Below are positions 42,694 to 53,560 of a stretch of 64,000 nucleotides of DNA, in pieces. The notes under the pieces are model-generated. The model saw only the letters and a program-made list of their open reading frames with translations. It made no database searches and had not been told where the DNA came from. The position numbers were made by a program, and so were the translations under genes. Source of the stretch: Aplidium turbinatum (lineage: Eukaryota > Chordata > Ascidiacea > Aplousobranchia > Polyclinidae); assembly GCA_918807975.1 (NCBI GenBank), contig OU964918.1:21622477-21686476 (forward strand). Reading direction: 5' to 3'. Within the stretch, counting starts at the first letter, position 1. Every line of letters starts with the position of its first letter.

Positions 42694-43336
42694 GTATATT
42701 GCAGTCATTGTATTAAAAGTTTTGAGTTTATATCTTTGATGCTGTCTTGACCAAGTTGTACCGGTATTATTAAATAGGGTCAAGCGGGGTCAAATGGCAT
42801 GCGGGGGCAAGCGGGCCATTCTGTTACTCTGTTTAGTGTTTACTTATTAAATTTTTTTCCCTACTTATTCTTTTCTAAAATCGGAACGTAATAGCTCATT
42901 TTAAACCTGCTTTCCCATAGATTTGCATCATGTAAAACAAACACAGATCTACATTTGGAAAATATACTTCAGATGACACAAAAAGTGGCCAAAAAATGTG
43001 AAAATATTAAAATTTGAAAATTTACCAAAAAAACTTTGGTATACCACAAAAACTAATTAATCTGGAATGAAAATTTACTGACCAGCATACACCCCAGAAC
43101 GCTGAATTAGTATGTTGAAAATATTAATAGTCCCACTTTTTTACTTTTTGTAATTTTTCTGTTTAAATAAAATGGGGTCAAATGGGCCACATTGGCTTTT
43201 TGACAAGTTATAGCTCACTTGCATAACATTTTTAATTCTATTTAATTTATATGGTATTTTTTAGGTAAACAGGCGTATTATTACTATTAGACATAGCTGT
43301 TGGTTGCATGATTAGCTCTAGACATGCCTTTTCTCT

Positions 43337-43700
43337 TTGAGCAAAAAGAAAATAGAAAGCATAAAACTGAAAGTGGTAAAGGCTTTGAAAAGTCCAAGAT
43401 TTGAGAACCCTTGTAAACGTGCCATTGTGGACTTGATGACTGTCAATAGGAAAGAACTGCAGGACTTCATCACAGCAAACAACACACGCTTTTTAAAAGT
43501 TACTGAACTGCATTTTGACTTTTTGAGTCAGAACCCAATGACACCTATATTGCTACAAAATCGACTCTACTTGGCATGAGAGTTGTGAATGACATAACTG
43601 AATGTGGTGTGGCGAATACAATTTTCTGCACACCAATGACAAAGAGCAAAAGTGGTTCCTCCTCATGACAGTCTAAAACTTCAGACAGCTGTACCCAGAT
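43337..43700 (+). pseudogene. Decayed transposase fragment of the 'ERGVAL' family
   Basis: Reads NRKELQDFITANNTRFLKVT, then ELHFDFLSQNP; after a frame change it reads RVVNDITECGVANTIFCTPM. The '..F....T..F...L..D..FL....W', then 'VVND..ERGVA' layout matches the C-terminal part of the transposase family at 26500-27020. Here ERGVA is changed to ECGVA and several frame changes are present. The MITE at 43717 inserted just after it. Confidence 0.5.
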
Positions 43701-43716
43701 AGGCATAAGTCTACAC

Positions 43717-44479
43717 CAGGGGTGACAAACCTTTTTGTGGTCGCGGGCCACTTTGTCAATTGCACATGAGTTATCGGGCCACACAACTTTTTAATCGTAA
43801 CCTACTATGAAATCTTTTAGAAGCGACTCAAGATATTATTCATGAAAAGTAACAAACGGCAGATGAAAGTAATAAAACCCACACAGTTGAAATTATCTTA
43901 CGCAGAATCGAAACATACAACAGTAAAAAATAAAAGCAAATCAACTTGAGCAAAAAGGATAGAGCAACAGTACGCCTACTTGCACTGATATCGAAGACAG
44001 TTTAATTTTCGAAGCGTTTGCTTTCATTTGAGTATGATTTCTTCTTTTTTTGGCTCTATCTTTTTGCTCAAGTTGACTAAATGTTTCGACCATTATGCTC
44101 CGAAACAACAAATCAGTTAATAAAATTTCTTTTTCAAACAACAAACAAAAGCCCATGCGAATCATACAGCTGAAGCTATCTAATGCAGCATTGAAGCATA
44201 AAATATTAAAAAGTAACATTAAACCATTGAATTTTTTTGCTTAGTTGGATTTTGGAAAGTTTTTTGCTTGACTAAGCGTTCAATATTAGGTCGAACAGAC
44301 GATGTGGCAACTCTCAACTGCATACTAACATTTTCATACAACGCATAAAACATAATGAAGGCATAAAACAGCTTTAAGATGTCTTTTGTCTTTAGTGCGT
44401 GAGCGATTGTCAAATTGTTTTGCGGGCCGCACAAAATGCTTTGACGGGCCGCATGCGGGCCGCAGGTTCGTCACCTCTG
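43717..44479. mobile_element. hAT-type MITE, CAGGGGTGAC ends, TSD GTCTACAC
   Basis: Ends CAGGGGTGACAAACCT and CAGAGGTGACGAACCT (reverse complement), followed by GCGGGCC words. The exact 8-bp duplication GTCTACAC is at 43709-43716 and 44480-44487. 763 bp, non-coding. CAGRGGTGNCAAAC termini are typical of a widespread hAT group. Confidence 0.9.
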
Positions 44480-45542
44480 GTCTACACTGATGCAATAACT
44501 ATAACTAATAACATTCTGGACATCTGTCAACACTGAACTAATTAATTTTGAGTAATTTTGTCATTATATTCCTATCATGTAATCCCGTGTTGAACAGTTG
44601 CTATTAGTGTATTCCGTGAAGCTTTCAAAGTAGGTAGCAACCTTAAAAATGTTTTCAGTTGCCCCAAAAATTTGACAGGATTATTTTTTCAGGTATTGAC
44701 ACGATGCGAGAGGGTGCCCGATTTGAATTTCAAACTTTAAATTTTTCACCAATTTATGAATCACCCTATTGTATAGTATCCTATTTCAACTGTCAACTGT
44801 AGACCTTGCTGTTTGACTTGGCCTCTTCTACTCTGTTTATGACTGCCCGTTTAAAATTGAACATTTGTAAAATGTTTCCTTATTCAATTCATATCATTCA
44901 ATTTTATTTGCAAAAAAGAGCAGTGCAAATTATGTGTTCTACCTTTATCTGAAAAGAGCGTAGAAGGCCTTTATTGCTAAAATTGTTGAACATCACTTGA
45001 ACAAAATACATGCCACCCAACAGGTCTGTGATAAAATAGCAAAAATGAAGTTCTTTCCTTACCACTTAGACGTATAGAAGTTGTGGCCCATTTGACCCCA
45101 CAGCTGATGGGGTCAAATGGGCCACAGCTACCCCAGCTTAGCACATTTTTTTATGTTTTTACAAGTTTTTAATTTTTCTGAAAAATGTTTTATTTCAGTG
45201 CTGAAAGGTGCCGTGTAATGCTCTGTGGTAAATATTTTTTTTTAAATTTCATTATAGGTTTTATGTGGCATTCAAAAAACTGAAAAAGTGTCCCGTTTGA
45301 CCCCGCATGACCCTACTGTACTTCCTTACAAATGCGTTCACTCGTTTTATGTGAAAAAAAGTGAATTATTTCAAAATTGCAACACGGAAACTAGGTTGAA
45401 AAGTTTGTAAGCCACACAGCTAACACACCTTTACAAACCTGAGGTCTTGTCACTAAAGTTTACGATTTATTAACAGCATGCTTTTGTAGCTGTGTTTATT
45501 TTTTAGTGTATTTTTCTTCATTATTTTGTGATTAATCTTCAG

Positions 45543-45791
45543 GTGAAGTTTATTCAAAATTGTTACCATTACTTGGCAAAAACAAAAAAGCCAATTTTGC
45601 TGGCACTGACGAAGTGTGACGAGGCTGTTCCAGCATTTGTCAAAGAGGGATTCAAGTTTGCTGCGGAACCAGGTGGAAAAAGTAGTCGAAGCCTTCTCGT
45701 TATTGAAACGTCTGCATCAGAGAACATTAATGTCACATTAACGTTCATACAACTGGCTCAAATGATTGACAAGACAAGATCGAAATCTAAG
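45543..45791 (+). CDS. ARHGAP35: p190 RhoGAP, coding exon 5 (G4 and G5 motifs)
   Basis: 249 nt, acceptor CTTCAG, donor GTTAGT, phase 0. It encodes VKFIQNCYHYLAKTKKPILL, ALTKCDEAVPAFVKEGFKFA, SLLVIETSASENINV and TFIQLAQMIDKTRSKSK. TKCD is the guanine-specificity motif (G4) and ETSA the G5 motif, both as in vertebrate p190. A short GGKSSR insert lies between them. It completes the GTPase domain. Confidence 0.95.
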
Positions 45792-46140
45792 GTTAGTGAA
45801 TGATAGGTGTTGTATGACAGGATGTTGTTGTGCTCTGCAACTTCTGAATGCATGAAAGCTTCTGGTAGGGGTGAATAATTCAAAGCAACACGATACTCAG
45901 TTTGCCTTATAGTGTCTCAAAGTATGAATGATTGGATGGTGATGGTCATGAAAGAAAACTTGTACTGTCCAAAAGTGTCCATATCAGTGGTTTTTAATCG
46001 GGAAGACACGCCTCGTAAGTACTTAGTAGGGCTTCAACCACTTTTCATGAAGGTTGCGAGCTTTACAACGATATTTAATCTTTTTGCACTGATTTTAATG
46101 TCTTGAATTATTTTTGGTCATTTCTATTTTTTAATACTGG
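45792..46140. other. Start of intron 5, nothing recognised
   Basis: No supported element. A short ATA/GTA-rich stretch near 46146-46165 resembles a microsatellite. Confidence 0.4.
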
Positions 46141-46149
46141 AAATCATAA

Positions 46150-46650
46150 TAATAGTAGTAGCAATAAGCCAGTTTTAATCCGGTGATGTGCTGCAATCGC
46201 CTTTACACCTTCCCTCCTTCCAATTGTTTTTTTGTTCATTATCTCCTCCATATGTTCTTTCAAAATTCTTTCACGATCTTTCTCACTGAAACCAAGTCTT
46301 CCATCCATCTCTTCCTTTGATACATTGTCCACTATCCATGTCTTTCCCATCCCGCTTCAGAACCTTCATAAATTTGCATACCGTACTTTGTTGGATTTGG
46401 TCAATTCCTGTTCAGCTTCTTGATAGCTTTTGCAAGCATTTTTTTTGCCCGATTTTTCAATTGCTTGTTCTTGAGTTTAGTTTCTTTCTTCTGATCTATT
46501 TCTGCAGCAATCCTTGTACGCAACATTTTTCTCACCAATTACTTCCCTCACCTCTTCATTCCACCACCGTCCACCGTGTATTTCCTGGATTCATCCTGCC
46601 TTTTGTTTTCTCACAAATTCATCACAAGTTTGCAGAACTCCATTTTTGAA
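46150..46650 (-). pseudogene. RTE-like LINE fragment, antisense in intron 5
   Basis: The minus strand reads VDNVSKEEMDGRLGFSEKDR then ERILKEHMEEIMNK. Upstream, in broken frames, are words like EKNVAYKD. This is the linker between endonuclease and reverse transcriptase in RTE-type LINEs ('...KDRERIWKEHMEEIMN...'). It is heavily damaged with several frame changes. Confidence 0.5.
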
Positions 46651-47275
46651 GGATCCTCATCAGGGTTGAGAAGAAAAACGTTTTTTTTTGGGGTATTATT
46701 TAAAAAAGATGCAAAAAAGGTAGATTCATGCTTATTTCACCTCAAACACTACTTTTTACCAATGAAGTGCCTCTCACTCACAGTACATTAGGGTGGGCCA
46801 AAAAAACCGACTTTGGAATTTCGTTCCAAAAAATTAAAAAAAGTTGCCATTTTCTATATGCTTAGCAATGGTAAAAAATTTTTTTTGATTAAAAAACTTT
46901 TAAGGGTTCCGCAAACGCCCCAAAGTGCCCCAGTTTTGTCAAATTTTGCAAAAAACGACATAAAACGCCAATAAGACCTTCTAAATTACCACCAATCTTC
47001 CTCATATTTGATACGCGTATGAAGCAACTGGATGCGCAGCATATTAAAAAAATTTGATGAACATGGCTCAAATACCTTGTGAGATATTCATGTGGAGAAG
47101 ATGTTTGAATATTGAAAATTTCAACCACATGGTGATGCTGTAGTTTTATATTTACTTTAGTAACTGGCGACACACTGTAGCTAGCGACACATTCAAGGTA
47201 TCAATGGGAAGGTAATTAGCAAGGTTAAGCAATCATGTATTAAACTTGGCCAAACTAATATTTGATGATGTCACT
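46651..47275. other. Intron 5, possible MITE end at 46789
   Basis: 'tagggtgggccaaaaaaacc' at 46789-46808 looks like a transposon terminus, but I could not find a matching partner end. No gene seen. Confidence 0.35.
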
Positions 47276-47281
47276 ATGATG

Positions 47282-48166
47282 CAGGCCTCGAAATTTGTAC
47301 TTTTTTCCGGCGGTCAAGCATGTCCTACCGGACTGGCCCTTTCAGAGGACATTTAATATCTCAACCGGACATATTTTTTGCTTGCAAATAAATCAGTGCG
47401 TTAATGACAGTCGTGTAATGACGCAATAAACACAATTGAAAACAACAATCCAAATTTCCTTATTACAAAAGCAACTACGATCATTTATTCGGTGGTTTTC
47501 GCGTTATATAATCGTTGTGCCAAGCGATTACTGCCGGCGCTGGGTCGTAAATCTCCATGTCAGGACTGTCCAGACAAATGCGCATTAGTGACTCAGTAGT
47601 GTAAGCCCTCAATAGTGTTAGTGTTAACTAACTAACACAATAGTGTTAGTCTAACACCCTCCCTTCTGTGCAGAAATTCTATTTCTATCAGTATCAGCGT
47701 GAATAAGGTCGCCACATTTGCCTAAGCACGTGCGGAACCCAGCTGAGACTTGCTTCTCTGTGACGTTTCTTTTTAACAAACGATCAATGTAACGCAATAA
47801 TCCTCATTGTTAAAATTAGAATACATATTACATATCCTGCCGAAAAGTTCAGACAACTTTATGTCAAGGCAACATTGCAAGGCGTTGAAATGATTTAAAA
47901 ATGGCTACTTTTGCCATCAGTTCGTTAACCACGCCACTCTAATGTGATCTTTAAAGCGATTGCCTGTACTATTATTGTTTCAGCTCCGTATTTGTTCGCG
48001 TTAAACAAACAATTGTAACAATTCAAATTTAAAATATATTTTTGCTGCATTAGCTCTATTTTTGTCAAGAATTTTGCGGCGGTCATTTATGACCGACCAA
48101 TGAGTCGGCTTCGGCAGACATTCGAGGTCATTCCGGAGGTCATGACCGCCGGAATTTCGAGGCCTG
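47282..48166. mobile_element. MITE 'CAGGCCTCGAAAT' copy 2, 6-bp duplication ATGATG
   Basis: Ends CAGGCCTCGAAATTTG and GGAATTTCGAGGCCTG, flanked by ATGATG (47276-47281 and 48167-48172). 885 bp. Matches copy 1 (28052-28756) in the opposite orientation, with an extra block of about 180 bp near 47400-47640 that includes a local 'tagtgttag' repeat. Confidence 0.85.
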
Positions 48167-48849
48167 ATGATGTCATACTATTTAAAATTGCCTTTCTGCA
48201 ATTAATCCAATAAAATGTATTCATCATATTCCCTCATGTCGCCAGTCAAAACTTAATTAATTGTGATTTCTATGTGCATGGTTCCATAGGCGCCGACTTT
48301 TTTATTTTTGCACGGGTGGCGGATAGCACAATGTGGCAACCTAAAAACTTTCAAACTGCATGTTTTTGTTTGATTTTTACTAAGCATGTTTTGTTGATGC
48401 AATTGTCTTTTTACATCTGATTTGTAGCTCGATAATTTACAAAGCAACTTTAAAACAAAGCACAGGAGGTATGTCGTGAATTTTATTGTTACGTTGCTGC
48501 TCTGACACTTAACATTTGGCAAAAGTATTTTTGCGAACAGCAGCTCTGTCAATCCAACTCAACTGGTCAAGTTGTAACCGTGAAGCTTCAGCTTGATAAA
48601 CATTTAAAATTAGGATGTGGTTCAATCGCTGTTGTGTCATGGTAGATCGCAAGTAGGTTTTCATGCGCCTGAGTGCACTAAACGATCGCTCCGCCTCTCA
48701 GGTGGTGGAAGGCAACGATAAGTATATTTTCACCATCCAGACCAACGTTTGGAAGCATTAATGAAATTGTTTCATTGCTTGCAAATAGATCAAGCAGTTG
48801 CGACCTAGTTGCAAATCGGACAGAATGCTCTATCTTTGCTACTATCGTA

Positions 48850-49060
48850 TTCTAGCCACGGGAATTCGCTCTCCCACGATTTTTGATAGCTTCTCCCTTC
48901 GGTTCTTCCACCTCCCTGATCGTGCTAACGCCTTTTGGCAGTGGCACACTTTCGTTTCGTTCAGGCGTTTGGTCACTTTCATGCTGGCTGAAATCCTGAC
49001 TAGATGCAATAAAAAATGACTCAATGGAGGGCTGCAATTTTGAACGCTTTTTCAGTGGCA
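48850..49060 (-). pseudogene. hAT transposase N-terminal remnant in copy B
   Basis: Reads MPLKKRSKLQPSIESFFIAS, SQDFSQHESDQTPERNESVP and LPKGVSTIREVEEP, matching residues 1-54 of the copy A transposase with a few substitutions, then breaks off. The zinc finger and catalytic core are deleted. Confidence 0.85.
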
Positions 49061-49658
49061 TCTTTAAGCTGAATAAAACTGGAATGTCGGCAAAAACTTT
49101 TACTGGACGACTTTTCGTAATTTTTTTATGATGTAACAAGCAACTCCTATGTCGGACCAATAAATTCCCGCCTCACAGTTTGTCATGCATTGACACGCAA
49201 TATTAAATACTGCATGAAGTAGATGACAGTACGCTCCAATTGAAATCGGAAAATAATTTAAAATGCAAAATCTTGAGTAATTGAAAAAGGTTGCTTTTTT
49301 TATTGGGAATTGGCAGGGGGTGTAGCTTTCCTCGAATAGAATCGTGTAAACGTGTAAATTTGCAGAATGTTAAAACTGCTACTTTACCAAGTGCACTTTT
49401 TAAATAAAACTCAAAAAGTTTCAAAAATTGCATTTTTTTAATGAAATTTGAAAATAGATATTCATTTAGGGGGTGGAGCTTTCAATCATCGAGATAATTT
49501 CATTTCCAAGTATTTTATAGCTGGCATAATTTATAGCGATATCATGGGCAGTTTAAAAATTTTCAAAGAAGATTTTTGAGGGAGGCAATGGAAAGATCGT
49601 ATTTTATTGATTAATAAATCCCATTGTAAACCTAACAAATGTAACAATGACTTATGAC

Positions 49659-50441
49659 TAGGGCAACCAAAAGTCAATAAAGTCAAAGTTTTTCTGCCTT
49701 GTTCAAAGTTTATAAAACGTCCATAAACTAAATTTCAGGCTGACACGAAGAGAGGTTTCAAAGTTATTAAGTAAAAATAAAGTCAAATTTCATGGTTAGG
49801 TCAAAAATTTCTTTCAACGAAGTTTTTCTTCTCTCTATTGATATTTTATTAAAGCTACACAGATACTGATTTTTTGTTGCAATTTCTGTTGTGCTATTTT
49901 GACGTAATGATCCATTTGTTGCAATTTCTGAATTAATAATCTTGCTTCGCCCACCACTGACGATTGAATATTAAGTAGGCTAGGCGTGGAAGGCAGGTAA
50001 CGTGGTCTTTGTTCTTGGTTAGGTGAATGCTCAAACCAGTATACATTATACTGTTCATTGAATTTTAGCTTCCTGATATTCTCAAATCTGTCTTTAGCTA
50101 GAAGTATAGGCTAATACTGCAGAACTCTCTCAGTAATTTCGGGATATTTAAAACACACTCCATATTTATCTTTTGCAGTTTTTACAAGTATTCTTGTTTC
50201 GAGGGACTTTTATTACCTCTTCCGTTAGCTGTGGTGTCGTTGAGTCTTCCACATTTTTCTTTCATTTCATTACAAAAAAATATATACTTAGGCTACCTAA
50301 CGGTTTGATTTCTAATATGCTTTGTGTTTCGCATTTGGGTTGCAAACGCATAGGCTAAAGTTATTTGTCAAAATTAGGTCAAAATTTGTAAATTATAAAG
50401 TCAAAATTTCAAGTTTTTAGGTCAAAAATTTGGTTGCCCTA
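49659..50441. mobile_element. hAT-type MITE in copy B, TSD CTTATGAC
   Basis: Ends TAGGGCAACCAAAAG and TAGGGCAACCAAATT (reverse complement), each followed by 'gtcaaa' repeats. Exact 8-bp duplication (49651-49658 and 50442-50449). The corresponding place in copy A (near 37768, 'aatgactaatgacaagtaac') is empty. Confidence 0.9.
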
Positions 50442-50601
50442 CTTATGACAAGTAACAAATAAAACGATCGTAACAACAACAACAAGGAAAAAACTTGTAG
50501 CCACGTGTTGCGTAATCTTCACGTAGCTTGCTTGATGTTACGCGAGTATCATGCTTGTGACAAAAACCATCATTTTCTTCGCAATACTGTATTGGTTCAC
50601 C

Positions 50602-50861
50602 CAGGCCCGGATTTAGGGGGGGGCAGAGGGGGCAGGTGCCCTGGGCCCCCCGACTTTTGAAGGGCCCCCCTACGTGGAAAAATGTGATTTTTTCTTTCTT
50701 TCAGCCTTTGAAGTTTCTGCAAAATGCTGTGCAGTGCTGGATTGATGCTACTGTAGACGCAGAGGTGGTTTTTCGCGCCGCAGGCGCGAAAAAAAATTTT
50801 GCGGGGGGGGCCCCCCGATCTGAAAGTGCCCCGGGCCCCCCATCAGCTAAATCCGGTCCTG
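50602..50861. mobile_element. GC-rich hAT-type MITE in copy B, TSD GGTTCACC
   Basis: Ends CAGGCCCGGATTTAG and CAGGACCGGATTTAG, exact 8-bp duplication GGTTCACC (50594-50601 and 50862-50869). 260 bp, with runs of G and C that stand out from the AT-rich surroundings. The corresponding place in copy A (about 37920-37930) is empty. Confidence 0.92.
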
Positions 50862-51038
50862 GGTTCACCTCTTGCTTTACGTGGACTTGAAGCGAAAACC
50901 AATGATCAAAAAAATATTTAAACGTCCATTCAAATTACATTTATTTGCAGTAAGTAATGTAACCTAAACGGGGTGGCTGCCACCTCACCACAGCAGTTAC
51001 GGGGTGGCGTCCCATAAGTCGGCGCCAGTGCATGGTTC

Positions 51039-51730
51039 AATGATTACTGTAGAACATTGTAGAAGAATCACACCACCTTTCCTCGTTATGACGTCTGATA
51101 ACGTCACAATGCTAGTTTTTATCCATGACCGTTTTTAACATTAGTTTTTTCGGTGCTTGATAAGCTTGCTGATCGGACGTATTTGAAGCCTGGGTTAGCA
51201 GTGGTTTTTGATTTCTATTGACTAAAGATTTCACGGCTCGCCTCGATTAGATAGTCTGGTAAAAGACTAGTCTATTTCTCTGTGCTGTTGCTGCTTCGAC
51301 GTTGGGTGACCTTTCTATTTTCTCTGTGCTGACAATCTGCGTCGAGCTGACGTTTTGAATAAAGTACTGGGACGGTATCCAAGTTGGTTTTAATTTGAGA
51401 GTGCGTGAAAGAAACTGTCAGGGGATTGCAGGAGGCCAAGTTTACTGAATGCAATGCTGAAAGGGAAGTGCAGGATTGGCTGGTTTAATGTGTGGTGTTC
51501 CCGGTTATCATTCTGTATATTTTCTTCTGAAATATACCTCATGGACGTAGTTATCTTCATATTACCTGAAGTATTGAGAGGATGAGGTAGGATAAGGCTC
51601 AGCCAACCAAGCTAAAATCCTACAAATGATTAAGAATAAAAAGTATTTTGCAGATACATATGGATATATTAGGCCATTATTTGGGATTATCAACCTTATG
51701 ATTTGAAAAGCTATTTTATGAAAAACATAG
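51039..51730. other. Intron 5, no recognised feature
   Basis: No gene or repeat that I can support. It may be the non-coding left part of the element whose transposase starts at 51732, but no terminal repeat was found. Confidence 0.35.
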
Positions 51731-51731
51731 T

Positions 51732-53159
51732 ATGTCTCGATCAACTACAAAACTATGGCTAATTGACGAATCACCTTTGCTAAATCTCAACGCTGGTGCT
51801 CATAGACATGGTTTTATTGGAAATTATCCTCTATGTGGGAAAGAAGTCTTGCTTCAGTTCCATGGTTATCACCCAATTAAGCAAGAAGAATCTAAAGGTA
51901 CTTCCCCGAAATGAGAAGCAATAATTCTAGTTGTTGAAGATATTAAACAATGGTGGAAGAAAACAGGAATCGGTCTTAAAACCACAGATGCTATAACTTA
52001 CATGGTCAAGAAGTTGACAGACCGGTTTGAAAATTTGAAAAAGTGCAAACACAGAGAAGGGAAAGAAAAAGAAAACAAAAAGAAATTTTTAGATGATCTG
52101 CAAGATACGCTATGGGTTGTTAAGAAAAACGTAGAAGACGATTTGAGAACGTCTACCAACCCTAAGAAAATGGAGGACTGGAATTATCTTGAAGCAATCC
52201 GGTGTAAAAATCGAAAAGCCACTTTAGGTTCTTTGGATATTCAAGAGCAAATAAAAATGAAAAGAAAGAAAACGAGACAAGATCAAGGTATAAAACGTAA
52301 ACTTAAAGATGCTTTGGATACACCACTTCCGCAAGATTTGTTGCAATCTAGTACTTCTTCAGAAGAAAGTGGGGAAGATCTGGATTAAATCTATGTGGGG
52401 GATTTGTCGGCAAAAACAAGCAAGACAACGGAAACCAAGAAAAAGCAAGTTCTTACACCCCAAGTTTGCAGCCTGGCAGCCAAATATTCTTTGTCGAACA
52501 GGCAAGTGTTTGAAATGGTAGGTGCCGCGACAGCAGAAAATAGTCTTAATTACAAAATTCTCTCTGTAAATACTGTACGCCGAAAGCGGATGAAATTTTC
52601 TACTGAAGCAGAAAGAAATCTCTTAGCTAATGAACTTGCGGCAGCTACTGATTTTTTCACACTTCACTGGGACGGGAAAATATTCAAAGCTCTCACTCAC
52701 TGTGCTGACAAGGAGGAGCGAGTGGCCGTGCTGCTAACCACTTCTGAGGGAGACGAGATATTACTCGGAATAATACCTGTGAAAAATGGATCTGCAGCTG
52801 AAGAGCACTCCCAAATTCTTATTCTGCTAATAAAAAAGGCCATAGAACTAAACAAAATAATCGCATGCGTATTTGACACTACCGCAGTTAATACTGGTGT
52901 AAAATTTGGCATTGTGAAACGCTTGGAAACTTCCTTATCTCATGCACTGTTGAAATTAGCTTGCCGGCATCATGTTTACGAATTGCTTTGTGGTGCAGCA
53001 AGTGAATCCGTCCTCGGAAAATTTACAACTGGAGATAAGAAGAAGACCACAGCACCTTATGAACCACTTTTTAAGAAGCTGTGTTCTGCTTGGAATGATA
53101 TTAATACAGTCTCTCTCAGACTTCTCTTGTCCAAGTCGATGACTACCAATCTGTGTTGA
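51732..53159 (+). pseudogene. hAT-like transposase, N-terminal and catalytic part, recently dead
   Basis: A single frame of 476 codons is interrupted by only two stops (TGA at 51912-51914 and TAA at 52386-52388). After LLNLNAGAHRHGFIG and a basic, coiled-coil-like region (KKCKHREGKEKENKKKFLDD) come FFTLHWDGKIFKALTHCADK (first Asp), ACVFDTTAVNTGVKFGIVKR (second Asp) and LKLACRHHVYELLCGAASES, which has the CxxH motif of hAT transposases. It ends at 53159 without the C-terminal block (LWYLSEE... ERGVAL) seen at 26500-27020, so the gene is truncated. I know this family as a repeated 'uncharacterized protein' in invertebrate genomes; its assignment to hAT is an inference. Confidence 0.65.
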
Positions 53160-53229
53160 AGTTTGCACGGTATGCTTTCACATCTTTGATCGGTTTTCTG
53201 TTTTTTTTGCATAGCCTACTAACCCAAAG

Positions 53230-53560
53230 TCAATTTCAGTTTCACTTTCACTGAAAGTCACTTTTCTTCTTTCCTCTTTCTTGAACTCGGTATTTGCAGC
53301 ACACAGATCCTATTCGTCACAGAACTCAAGTAGTCGCCTTCCATTACGATTTCTTTTGCCCACCCCAAACCCTTTATGGACACCTTCAAACCCATCGATT
53401 TGTTTGCCAACGTGCCCATTAAAGTCCCCAAGACCCAATACAATTTCCGGATCACTTTTTGCGCTTCATTAATGGGCCATTTTGTCATAAAATCTTCCCT
53501 TTTCTGCATCAGATCTTCCGCTTTGTGTTGCATTTAAGCACAAACAACTTTCATCACTAT
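53230..53560 (-). pseudogene. RTE-like LINE endonuclease fragment, antisense
   Basis: In two frames the minus strand reads KREDFMTKWPINEAQKVIRK, then words equivalent to 'VLGDFNGHVG' (here VLGTLMGTLANKSMGLK, frame-shifted), then GLGWAKEIVMEGDYL. The pattern 'GDFN.HVG....G..GVHG.FG.G.RN..G..LL.F' is the APE-type endonuclease of RTE-like LINEs. Short, damaged, no RT attached. Confidence 0.5.

Larger units (their letters stand above)
42775..45315. mobile_element. hAT-like element in intron 4 (TAGGGTCAWGCGGGGTCAAA ends)
   Basis: The left end TAGGGTCAAGCGGGGTCAAA and the reverse complement of the right end (TAGGGTCATGCGGGGTCAAA) are inverted repeats. A hairpin at about 45090-45125 repeats 'ggggtcaaatgggccac'. 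I found no convincing 8-bp duplication. It holds a decayed transposase fragment at 43337-43700 and a younger MITE at 43717-44479. The same type of wording (GGCCCA, GGGGTCAAATGG) is loosely seen at 1880-2115. Confidence 0.65.
48285..51030 (-). mobile_element. hAT copy B, internally deleted, with two nested MITEs
   Basis: Same ends as copy A (CATAGGCGCCGACTTTT on the left, CACTGGCGCCGACTTATG on the right strand). The exact 8-bp duplication CATGGTTC flanks it (48277-48284 and 51031-51038). Most of the transposase gene is missing: sequence matching copy A up to about 33236 is joined at about 48811 to sequence matching from about 34934, with 'ttg' at the joint. Remnants of the N-terminus (48852-49060) and C-terminus (about 48470-48550) remain. 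MITEs at 49659-50441 and 50602-50861 are later insertions, absent from copy A. It is non-autonomous and would depend on a transposase such as copy A's. Confidence 0.9.

Noticed and set aside
46789-46850. A complete MITE starting TAGGGTGGGCCAAAAAAACC
   Set aside because: No matching inverted end or duplication was found; only one possible terminus is noted.
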